A stretch of DNA of 31,133 nt from Candidatus Falkowiibacteriota bacterium (GTDB lineage: Bacteria; Patescibacteriota; Patescibacteriia; UBA11705; JACRDX01): assembly GCA_016212745.1 (NCBI GenBank), contig JACRDX010000020.1:1-31133 (forward strand), written 5' to 3'. Positions 23,538 through 29,809 of this stretch are shown here, one piece after another (position 1 is the first letter of the stretch; each line of letters starts with the position of its first letter). The notes beneath the pieces are model-generated. The model was not told the DNA's origin, did no database searches, and saw only the letters and a program-made list of their open reading frames with translations. The position numbers were made by a program, and so were the translations under genes.

Positions 23538-23700
23538 GTTGGTAATAGGGCGAAAGCCCGAGTAACACAGAGGAGACCGCTGGCTTATGTCGCGGTCTCT
23601 TTCTGTTATATCAAAAAAGCAGCTGCCGCGGATTGACCCAAATAACACTGTTGGTAATAGGGTATCACGCGGCAACCGCACTTGTAGTATATCAAAGAAT
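23538..23700 (+). ncRNA. Candidate structured non-coding RNA made of two related units
   Basis: The stretch between relA-like and topA has no plausible protein gene but starts at a perfect promoter. Unit 1 (about 23537-23615) begins TGTTGGTAATAGGG, forms GGGC-GAAA-GCCC closed by TGTT/AACA, then a long hairpin GAGACCGC / GCGGTCTC extended by outer pairs, and ends TATATCAAA. Unit 2 (23649-23696) begins with the same 14 bases, has GCGG-CAA-CCGC, and ends TATATCAAA. No strong terminator is seen near 23700, so the 3' end is approximate; the U-rich TTTCTGTT after the large hairpin could end a shorter RNA near 23608. It does not match tmRNA, RNase P, SRP or 6S RNA features that I can recognise. A leader of the minus-strand RSH operon is a less likely reading. 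Confidence 0.55.
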
Positions 23701-23716
23701 TTTCAATTTTCAAGTT

Positions 23717-25876
23717 CTAATTTTCAATTTTGGTTTCAACTGGTTTTTCCCAAGAGACAAAGTTGCATTTGGGATATTCAGAACAGCCATAGAAAAATTT
23801 ATGTTTTCCACGGCGCCGCACAACTTTTCCAACTCCACATTCAGGGCAAATTATGCCAGTATCATTATTTTCCTTTTTAATATATTTGCATTTTGGATAA
23901 TTTGAGCAGCCGATAAACGCGCCGTATTTTCCATGTTTGTTAACAAGCGGGGAGCCGCAGTCCGGACATTTTTCTTCTAGTAATCCATTAACAGCTTCGC
24001 TGTTATTTGCGCTGGCCCGTTGAATTTCTTCAATGTGCAAAGTATTTTTACATGTTGGATAGTTTGAGCAGGCGAAAAACTTTCCATACCTGCCAATTTT
24101 TATAATCATTAGGCTGCCGCACTTTTCGCAAACTTTGTCTGTTTTTTCTTCGGTAATATCTTTTTTGGAAAGTTCAGAATCTTTTTTCTTAAGATTTGCG
24201 ATGAACGGTTCGTAAAAGTTTTTAATCATTGGCTGCCATTTTTTTTGGCCAATCGCAATTTTATCAAGGTCATCTTCCATGTCTGCGGTAAATTTATAAT
24301 CAACGATATTGCTGAAATGCTCAGTTAAGACGTCGGTGACTGTGAATGCAATGGGCGTTGGTTTTAATTTTTTTTCTTCTTTTTCAACATAACCGCGCAC
24401 TTGGATTGTCGCGAGAGTAGGCGCGTAAGTTGACGGTCTGCCAATGCCAAATTCTTCCAGCGCCTTGATAAGCGTTGCTTCAGTATAGCGCGCGGGAGGT
24501 TGAGTAAAATGTTGTTCTGGATTTAATTTTTGCAAATCAACTTTGTCTTTTTCAACGAGATTTGGCAACAATACTATGTCATCTGTTTTTTCTTGTCGTA
24601 ATTTGCAGTGCAGCAAAACTTTTATATAACCATCAAAAACCAATGTTGATCCAGTTGCTTTAAAACTAAATTCATCTGCTGGATCGTTTATCTGGATTGA
24701 TTTGTTTGCGAATTTTGCGGCTGACATTTGGCTGGCAATTGCGCGCGCCCATATCAACGTGTAAAGTTTTAATTGGTTGCGCTCCAGCGCCGTTGCTAAT
24801 GACGCTGGCGTTCGTTCAACGTGCGTTGGTCTGATGGCTTCATGCGCTTCTTGCGCGTTTTTAGATTTTGTTTTAAAGGCGCGCGCCTTTGTTGGTAAAT
24901 ATTGCGTTCCAAAATTATTTTGTATATGTTCGCGAGCGCCATCAAGAAATTGCGAAGACAAATTTACTGAATCGGTTCGCATGTAGGTGATTAAACCAAC
25001 AGATCCTTCGCCCGGAATTTCTACACCTTCATATAACATTTGCGCGAGCTGCATTGTTTGTTTTGCGGAAAATCCAAAAACATTGTTTGCCGCTTGCTGC
25101 AATGTTGATGTCACTAGCGGCGGAAGCGGCTGCTTGATTTTTTCGCTTTGTTCTATTTGTTTGACAAAATATTGTTTGGTTTTTATTGCTTCAACCAATT
25201 TATCCGCAGCCTCTTTATTCGTTATTTCCAGTTTTTTTAAGAGTTTGTTATTTACAGCGTGAAGTTTTGCCGGAAATTCATCAGCGTCTTTTTTGAAAAC
25301 GCCTTCAATTGTCCAGTATTCGTCTTGTTTAAAATTTTGGATTTCGCGCTCGCGTTCAACAACCAACCTAACGGCGACTGATTGCACGCGGCCAGCTGAT
25401 AATTTTTTTGCGACTTTACGCCAAAGAAAAGGTGACAGTTTATAGCCAACCAACCTGTCCAAAACGCGGCGGGCTTGCTGGCTATCAACTAAATTTAAAT
25501 CAATGTCGCGTGGATTTTTTAGCGCTTCGTCAATAGCGTGTTTTGTGATTTCGTGAAAAGCAATGCGTTGGTATTTTTTGGGTTTTAAAATTTCCAGCAA
25601 ATGCCATGCAATTGCTTCTCCTTCACGGTCCTCGTCAGATGCGAACAAAACATTGTCAGCTTGTTTTGCTAATTTTCTCAAAAGGTCAACGCGCTTTTTT
25701 GCTTTTGGCGTTATCACATATTGGGGTTCAAAGTTGTTTTCAATGTCAATTCCAATTGTTCGTTCTGGCAAATCGCGCACATGACCAAAAGAAGACTCCA
25801 CCTTGAAGTCTTTGCTAAGAAATTTTGAAATTGTTTTTGCTTTTGTCGGAGATTCGACAATGACAAGTTGGGACAT
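23717..25876 (-). CDS. topA: DNA topoisomerase I
   Basis: TopA is a type IA topoisomerase that relaxes negative supercoils. The TOPRIM domain opens MSQLVIVESPTKAKTI and carries DEDREGEAIAWH. The active-site tyrosine (about residue 297) is in GLITYMRTDS. Core segments such as KLSAGRVQSVAVRLVV and GIGRPSTYAPTLATI are intact. Three C-terminal four-cysteine zinc fingers follow: CEKCGS...CSNYPTC, CPDCGS...CSNYPKC and CPECGV...CSEYPKC. The 719 residues form a complete enzyme. It follows folC by 2 bases and ends the dprA-folC-topA operon; its 3' end faces the candidate RNA at 23538-23700. Confidence 0.97.
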   Translation of the reverse strand: MSQLVIVESPTKAKTISKFLSKDFKVESSFGHVRDLPERTIGIDIENNFEPQYVITPKAKKRVDLLRKLAKQADNVLFASDEDREGEAIAWHLLEILKPKKYQRIAFHEITKHAIDEALKNPRDIDLNLVDSQQARRVLDRLVGYKLSPFLWRKVAKKLSAGRVQSVAVRLVVEREREIQNFKQDEYWTIEGVFKKDADEFPAKLHAVNNKLLKKLEITNKEAADKLVEAIKTKQYFVKQIEQSEKIKQPLPPLVTSTLQQAANNVFGFSAKQTMQLAQMLYEGVEIPGEGSVGLITYMRTDSVNLSSQFLDGAREHIQNNFGTQYLPTKARAFKTKSKNAQEAHEAIRPTHVERTPASLATALERNQLKLYTLIWARAIASQMSAAKFANKSIQINDPADEFSFKATGSTLVFDGYIKVLLHCKLRQEKTDDIVLLPNLVEKDKVDLQKLNPEQHFTQPPARYTEATLIKALEEFGIGRPSTYAPTLATIQVRGYVEKEEKKLKPTPIAFTVTDVLTEHFSNIVDYKFTADMEDDLDKIAIGQKKWQPMIKNFYEPFIANLKKKDSELSKKDITEEKTDKVCEKCGSLMIIKIGRYGKFFACSNYPTCKNTLHIEEIQRASANNSEAVNGLLEEKCPDCGSPLVNKHGKYGAFIGCSNYPKCKYIKKENNDTGIICPECGVGKVVRRRGKHKFFYGCSEYPKCNFVSWEKPVETKIEN

Positions 25877-25878
25877 AA

Positions 25879-27177
25879 TTATTTAAATAACGTTTTGTTT
25901 TTTATCATATAGTTTTCGGAAATCCAATTTTCGCGCAAATCAGAGCATAGATAAAATGAACCAATAATTAATATGACATCGTCTTTTGTAGCAGATGCTA
26001 ATGCTTTTTGCAAGGCGTCTTGCGGGTCCAAGAAAAATTTTGGGCATTTTATGCCGAGTTGTTTCGCTGTTTTTGCGATGTCGCTCGGCCATGTCACTTT
26101 TCGTGACGCGTCAAGAAATCTTGTCGGATAAATTGTGGCGTTGAAACGTTGGAAAGGGGTTAAACAATCCCGCACCGGTTTTTGATTTGTCAGCGCGAAT
26201 ATTAAATGTATTTTGGGGCTTGTCCTTCGTAGCATTGGCGAAGAAGGATTTTCTAGATATTGTGTTAGTTTGTTTGCGCAAAATTTTAGTTTGTCTGGAT
26301 TGTGCGCGCCGTCAATTATTACAACTGGTTTTTGTTGGACAATTTCAAAGCGGCAGGGGAGTTTGGCTGATGTCAAGCCCGCGTTGATTGCTTTGTCTGA
26401 AATTTTGAAAAATTTTGCTACCGCGATTGCCAGCGCTTCATTTGGTTGTTCAGAAGAAACAACTTCCATCGCGGATTTTTTTTCTTTGCAAATTTTTTCA
26501 AAAACTTTCAGCACAGAAGGTTGCTCCGCGGTGGTGATTAAATGTCCGCGCGGTCGAATGATTCCGCCTTTTTCAAAAGCAATTTTTTCAACGGTATCGC
26601 CAAGAATTTGCGTGTGGTCCAAGCCGATATTTGTGATGACTTGCAGAATCGTTTTTCCAACCGCATTGGTTCCGTCATATCTGCCGCCGCAGCCAGTTTC
26701 CAAAACAACATATTCGCAGTTTTTCTTTTTAAAATAAAAAAGAACGATTAATATGAATGCTTCAAAAAAGCTTGGCGTGTCATAAGTTGCCAGGCATTTT
26801 TCTAAAAATGGTTTTGCTTGGTCAACAACATCGGCGAATTCTTTTGGCGTAATCATTTTTCCGTTAATCTGGATTTTTTCCAACGGAATGGCAGCGTATG
26901 GCGAAACGTGCACGCCAGTTTTATGGCCGGCCTTCCAAAGAATTTGGTGAATCAGAGTTGTCACAGTTCCTTTGCCAGCAGTGCCTGCGACGTGGATTAT
27001 TTTCATTCCTTTGTCAGGATTGCCAGCCAGTTTTAACAAATGTTTCATTCTGTTGAAGTGATGGTCAGGGTCAGATGTGCCAGCATGAAAATCAATATTT
27101 GTCATGTTTGGCAATGATTCTAAAAATCTGACGGCGTGTTTGTAGCGTTGCAAATCAATTGTTTTAAAAGATTTCAT
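25879..27177 (-). CDS. folC: Folylpolyglutamate synthase/dihydrofolate synthase
   Basis: FolC adds glutamate to folates (and to dihydropteroate when bifunctional). It is a Mur-ligase-fold ATPase. The opening YKHAVRFLESL, the P-loop VAGTAGKGTVTTLI (about residue 65), SPYAAIPLEKIQING, the metal/ATP stretch LETGCGGRYDGTN, ITNIGLDHTQILGDT and IIDGAHNPDKL are all family landmarks. The 432 residues are normal. The region after the GAHNP motif has an in-frame palindrome-encoded insert (PSSPMLRRT, 26223-26248). The start overlaps the end of dprA by 14 bases, implying coupling. No other folate genes are nearby, so folate might be scavenged. Confidence 0.93.
   Translation of the reverse strand: MKSFKTIDLQRYKHAVRFLESLPNMTNIDFHAGTSDPDHHFNRMKHLLKLAGNPDKGMKIIHVAGTAGKGTVTTLIHQILWKAGHKTGVHVSPYAAIPLEKIQINGKMITPKEFADVVDQAKPFLEKCLATYDTPSFFEAFILIVLFYFKKKNCEYVVLETGCGGRYDGTNAVGKTILQVITNIGLDHTQILGDTVEKIAFEKGGIIRPRGHLITTAEQPSVLKVFEKICKEKKSAMEVVSSEQPNEALAIAVAKFFKISDKAINAGLTSAKLPCRFEIVQQKPVVIIDGAHNPDKLKFCANKLTQYLENPSSPMLRRTSPKIHLIFALTNQKPVRDCLTPFQRFNATIYPTRFLDASRKVTWPSDIAKTAKQLGIKCPKFFLDPQDALQKALASATKDDVILIIGSFYLCSDLRENWISENYMIKNKTLFK
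26223..26248. repeat. Palindromic repeat inside folC
   Basis: TCCTTC...GAAGGA arms around GTAGCATTGGCGAA. On the coding strand it is read in frame as PSSPMLRRT in a loop of the C-terminal domain. Similar TCCTTCG palindromes are, from memory, common in Patescibacteria spacers; the adjoining GGACAAG also occurs in the repeat at 15127-15177. Confidence 0.55.
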
Positions 27178-28255
27178 ATTCCATGTTTCCGCGGTTTTTA
27201 ATCAATTTATTCATTTCCATTATTATTAAATTAGCATTTATTGTTGAAATGGGCAAGTTTGTGGACTTGGAAAGTTGATTAATGTGCATGAAGCCATGCG
27301 TTAACGCAGTTAAGATTTGTACTTGTTCTTTTGTCAAATTAAGGGGTGTTGACCGTTGCGTTGATGGAAGTTTGTTGCTCAATTTCAAAATATCCAAAAT
27401 GTCTTGCGCTGATGTTGTTAAATAAGCGCCTTGTTTTATCAAGCCATTTGTTCCTTGCGAAAACGGGCAGTCAATGTTTCCTGGAATGGCAAAAACTTCG
27501 CGATTTTGTTCGGTTGCAAAAAATGCGGTGATCAGTGCGCCGGATTTTTGGCCGGCTTCAATTACTAAGGTGGCATTGGAAAGTCCGGAAATAATGCGGT
27601 TGCGAGCAGGAAAGTGTTCGCGCAAAGCTGGCATTTTTGGCGCGTATTCTGAAAAAATGGCGCCGCCAGCAGATAAAATTTGCTCGGCCAGTTTTGCGTT
27701 TTGTCGCGGATAAATGCTACTCAATCCGCCCCCAAGTACGGCGATTGTATGTCCATTATTTTTCAAACAAAGTGAGTGCGCGAAGGCGTCTGCGCCGAGC
27801 GCCAAACCGCTTATGATTGAAAAATTATTTGCGACCAGCGTTGGAACAATTTGTTTCAACGCTCGTTCGCCATAGCTTGTTAATCTTCGCGTGCCAACAA
27901 TCGCGATGGCCACTTGTTGGTTGCATTTTGTTAAGTCGCCTTTATAAAAAATCGCTGCTGGCGGGGCAGATATTTGTTTTAACAATGGAGGAAATTGTTT
28001 GTCAGAAAAAGTGACGAGCTGAATGTTGTGTTTTAGCATTGTTTCCAATTCTGCGTCAGGATTTATTTTGGGTCTGCGCTCATTTAGTTTGTCAATAAAA
28101 CAGTCGCTGAATTTTAATTTGCGATAGTTGCTGGCTGGCGCGCGCCATGCGTTTTCCAAGGTTTTGAAACAACGCAAAAGTTTGCCGATTGTTTTGTGAC
28201 CAATATCGGGTATTTGCAAAAACGCGGTCCAATGTTTTAGTTCGTTATGGGACAT
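27164..28255 (-). CDS. dprA: DNA processing protein DprA
   Basis: DprA binds incoming single-stranded DNA and loads RecA during natural transformation. The Rossmann-fold core shows AIVGTRRLTSYGERAL, IISGLALGADAFAH, TIAVLGGGLSSIYP, FPARNRIISGLS, VIEAGQKSGALITA and FAIPGNI. A C-terminal winged helix (LTKEQVQILTALTHGFMHIN) is present. The start is taken at MSHNELKHW (28255), giving 363 residues; an upstream in-frame TTG (28321) would encode repeat DNA. The ATG is the complement of the outermost CAT of the GxxExxY element, so the element abuts the gene and has replaced its native upstream region. No SD is seen. Confidence 0.93.
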   Translation of the reverse strand: MSHNELKHWTAFLQIPDIGHKTIGKLLRCFKTLENAWRAPASNYRKLKFSDCFIDKLNERRPKINPDAELETMLKHNIQLVTFSDKQFPPLLKQISAPPAAIFYKGDLTKCNQQVAIAIVGTRRLTSYGERALKQIVPTLVANNFSIISGLALGADAFAHSLCLKNNGHTIAVLGGGLSSIYPRQNAKLAEQILSAGGAIFSEYAPKMPALREHFPARNRIISGLSNATLVIEAGQKSGALITAFFATEQNREVFAIPGNIDCPFSQGTNGLIKQGAYLTTSAQDILDILKLSNKLPSTQRSTPLNLTKEQVQILTALTHGFMHINQLSKSTNLPISTINANLIIMEMNKLIKNRGNMEYEIF

Positions 28256-28727
28256 AGCTACGGAACTACGGATTCTACAGATTGGGCTACGGATGTTAAT
28301 AAATGTTGGCAATTCTAGCAATTTTTACTTTTAAGCTGGTGAATAGAGCAAGGATTCCTAATTTTAATTTTGATGTTTTTAAATATGACTTTATTTGGTT
28401 GAAATCTTTTGACAATAAATGTCGCCCTCTTTTTATTTCCAGCACGATTTGGTTTTCAATTATGAAATCAAAATAATGATGACCAATTTTTTTCCCTTGA
28501 TATTTTATGGCAACGTAGAATTCGCGTTGATAATTTATATTTAGCTTCGCTAGTTCGTCCGCAATGGCTTTTTGTATAATTTTTTCATTGTACCTCCATC
28601 CAATGGTGTTAAAGACATGAAAAAGGGCGCCAATTATTTTATAACTTAAATCTTCGTAAATTAGTTTGGTTGGCATAAACTAATATATCCGTAGTTAATC
28701 CGTAGCATCCGTAGGTCGGTAGCTATG
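28253..28727. mobile_element. 475-bp inverted-repeat element carrying a GxxExxY gene
   Basis: The left end (28253-28300) and the inverse of the right end (28681-28727) both begin CATAGCTAC and continue with CTACGGATT-type units every 9-11 bases; most positions of the roughly 47-base arms agree. The single gene (28296-28676) fills the space exactly: its ATG lies 4 bases inside the right arm and its stop TAA overlaps the left arm. There is no recognisable transposase. A gene-less copy with the same arms is at 4239-4336. A further GTAGCTATG is found at 28745. Target-site duplications were not evident. Confidence 0.72.
28296..28676 (-). CDS. GxxExxY-family protein (PD-(D/E)XK nuclease-like), variant signature
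   Basis: The 126-residue protein matches the GxxExxY family in layout. It opens KLIYEDLSYKIIGALFHVFN and has the family's helix IGWRYNEKIIQKA, EREF-like QREFYVAIKY, GKKIGHHYFDFII, and a nuclease-type core with Asp70, Glu80 and Lys82 (FDFIIENQIVLEIK). Near the end are QIKSYLKTSKLKLGIL. The eponymous motif is eroded: aligned on Glu31, the G is Arg28 and the Y is Ile34. The family is small and its function is not established; the D...ExK core suggests a nuclease fold. It is the cargo of the inverted-repeat element at 28253-28727 and has no SD. Confidence 0.85.
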   Translation of the reverse strand: MPTKLIYEDLSYKIIGALFHVFNTIGWRYNEKIIQKAIADELAKLNINYQREFYVAIKYQGKKIGHHYFDFIIENQIVLEIKRGRHLLSKDFNQIKSYLKTSKLKLGILALFTSLKVKIARIANIY

Positions 28728-28827
28728 AACGGGCAGATAGGTTCGTAGCTATGCCCGGAGATCATTATATGTTGAACGTTGGCGCGCCATAAAATGGAGG
28801 GTTGTGGATAACGATTCCCCGTGGAAT

Positions 28828-28860
28828 AAAAAATGCCCCGACTAAGTTTTAGTCGGGGCA
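28828..28860 (-). terminator. Intrinsic terminator (minus strand)
   Basis: TGCCCCGACTAA / TTAGTCGGGGCA, a 12-bp perfect stem. On the minus strand it is followed by TTTTTT. It closes whatever is transcribed leftward from the repeat region 28921-29095 or from der-pth. Confidence 0.85.
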
Positions 28861-28920
28861 AGGGTTGTCGGATTATTGACAAAAGTTTTTTGTTTGTTAA
28901 GATGATTTGATGACTTGGGG

Positions 28921-29095
28921 CGCGAGATTGCCCAATCGTAAGGCATAGTTAACGATCCCTCCTACGCTAACTTGTGTTCTTATGATGGGCAATCTCGCGT
29001 TCTTTTGTCTCGTGTGGTCGCGTGTTGATTGTGGTTGCTTCGGAGGGCAAGCCCTCCTTGTGTTAGCTTGTGTTCTTATGATGGGCAATCTCGCG
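28921..29095 (-). repeat. Duplicated structured region with GCGAGATTGCCC repeats, no clear gene
   Basis: On the minus strand a unit starting CGCGAGATTGCCCA, then TCATAAGAACACAAG, and ending near GGAGGG occurs twice, from 29095 and from 28999 (96 bases apart). An inverse copy TGGGCAATCTCGCG ends the region (complement of 28921-28934) and can form a 14-bp stem with the second unit. The first unit also contains GGAGGGC-TT-GCCCTCC, a perfect hairpin that hides an SD-like sequence. After the second GGAGGG, an ATG at 28946 opens a 34-codon frame ending at 28842 in the terminator. I cannot support it as a gene. This is the main content of the 544-base gap between GxxExxY and pth. Confidence 0.6.
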
Positions 29096-29126
29096 CCCGG
29101 TTTTTTGTTGATAAAAATTGCATAAA

Positions 29127-29166
29127 CAAAATTGAGGGTGGTGTTTATTCACAACCCTCAATTTTG
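29127..29166 (-). terminator. Probable terminator of der-pth
   Basis: CAAAATTGAGGGT / ACCCTCAATTTTG, a 13-bp perfect stem with a 14-base loop. On the minus strand it is followed by TTTATGCAATTTTT. It lies about 55 bases after the pth stop. Confidence 0.6.
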
Positions 29167-29196
29167 CGGCAATCCCAAAATGGTTTATATATGTAT

Positions 29197-29224
29197 GTAG
29201 AGACAATTCATGAATTGTCTCTAC
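29197..29224. repeat. Palindromic repeat, GTAGAGAC family, copy 2
   Basis: A 28-bp perfect palindrome with ends GTAGAGAC and GTCTCTAC around AATTCATGAATT. Its TAG (complement of 29221-29223) is the stop codon of pth, so the repeat defines the end of the protein. Confidence 0.9.
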
Positions 29225-29805
29225 GGATTTTCAATAATTTTAAAAACGGATTCGCGCGCGAGGGTGAAAACCTTTCTTAACCGCGCGCGATCAAATAATG
29301 AAAATTTGTTTAAAACAAATTTGCTTGTATCACCTTGCTTTGCCTTTTCTTCTTTGCCAATTCCAATTCGTATTCTCCAAAAATCTTGTGTTTTGATTGT
29401 GTTAATAATTGATTCCACTCCATGATGTCCGGCAGCTGAAATATTTTTTTGCGCCTTGAATGTTCCAATTGGTAAATCAACATCATCGTGGCAAACGATT
29501 AAATTGATTGTTGCGTTTTTGTAAAAATCATTAAGCAACCCAATGGCGCGGCCAGATTCGTTCATGAATGTTAATGGCTTTGCCAAAATTATTTTTTGCT
29601 GGCCGCGCCCGCCTTCACTATTGTTTCGGCGGCCAAGCCCACCTTCGCAAACCAATGCATTGAATTTTTTATTTTCCGTCCAAGCTCCAAAGCTAAAATC
29701 AGCCATTGATTCTTCGCGAAAAAAATCAACAAATAACCAGCCAGCATTGTGCCGCGTTTTTTCGTATTGTTTGTTTGGATTGCCGAGCCCGACAATTAAA
29801 ATCAT
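29221..29805 (-). CDS. pth: Peptidyl-tRNA hydrolase
   Basis: Pth releases peptides from peptidyl-tRNA dropped by the ribosome. ATG 29805 gives MILIVGLGNPNKQYEKTRHN with the catalytic His in RHNAGW; a TTG 15 bases upstream overlaps der and is less likely. AKPLTFMNESG, VCHDDVDLPIGTFK and GHHGVESIINTI are standard. At 194 residues it is complete. Between ALVCEG and KIILAKP there is an insert of about 10 residues (GLGRRNNSEGGRGQQ region) created by a 30-base direct repeat. The stop codon is supplied by a palindromic repeat. It starts 4 bases after der. Confidence 0.94.
   Translation of the reverse strand: MILIVGLGNPNKQYEKTRHNAGWLFVDFFREESMADFSFGAWTENKKFNALVCEGGLGRRNNSEGGRGQQKIILAKPLTFMNESGRAIGLLNDFYKNATINLIVCHDDVDLPIGTFKAQKNISAAGHHGVESIINTIKTQDFWRIRIGIGKEEKAKQGDTSKFVLNKFSLFDRARLRKVFTLARESVFKIIENP
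29601..29646. repeat. Intragenic direct repeat in pth
   Basis: GGCCGCGCCCGCCTTC (29601-29616) recurs as GGCCAAGCCCACCTTC (29631-29646), period 30 bases. On the coding strand the copies encode EGGLGRR and EGGRGQQ, lengthening a loop of Pth. Confidence 0.7.
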
Positions 29806-29809
29806 AAAT

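Noticed and set aside
23538..23700. tmRNA, RNase P RNA, SRP RNA or a known riboswitch
   Set aside because: None of the diagnostic sequences I know for these (tRNA-like ends, RNase P core, SRP tetraloop region, common aptamer cores) could be found.
28897..29088. A 63-codon minus-strand frame with repeated PIIRTQ
   Set aside because: The peptide repeat follows from the duplicated GCGAGATTGCCC DNA; there is no SD at its start and composition is not protein-like.
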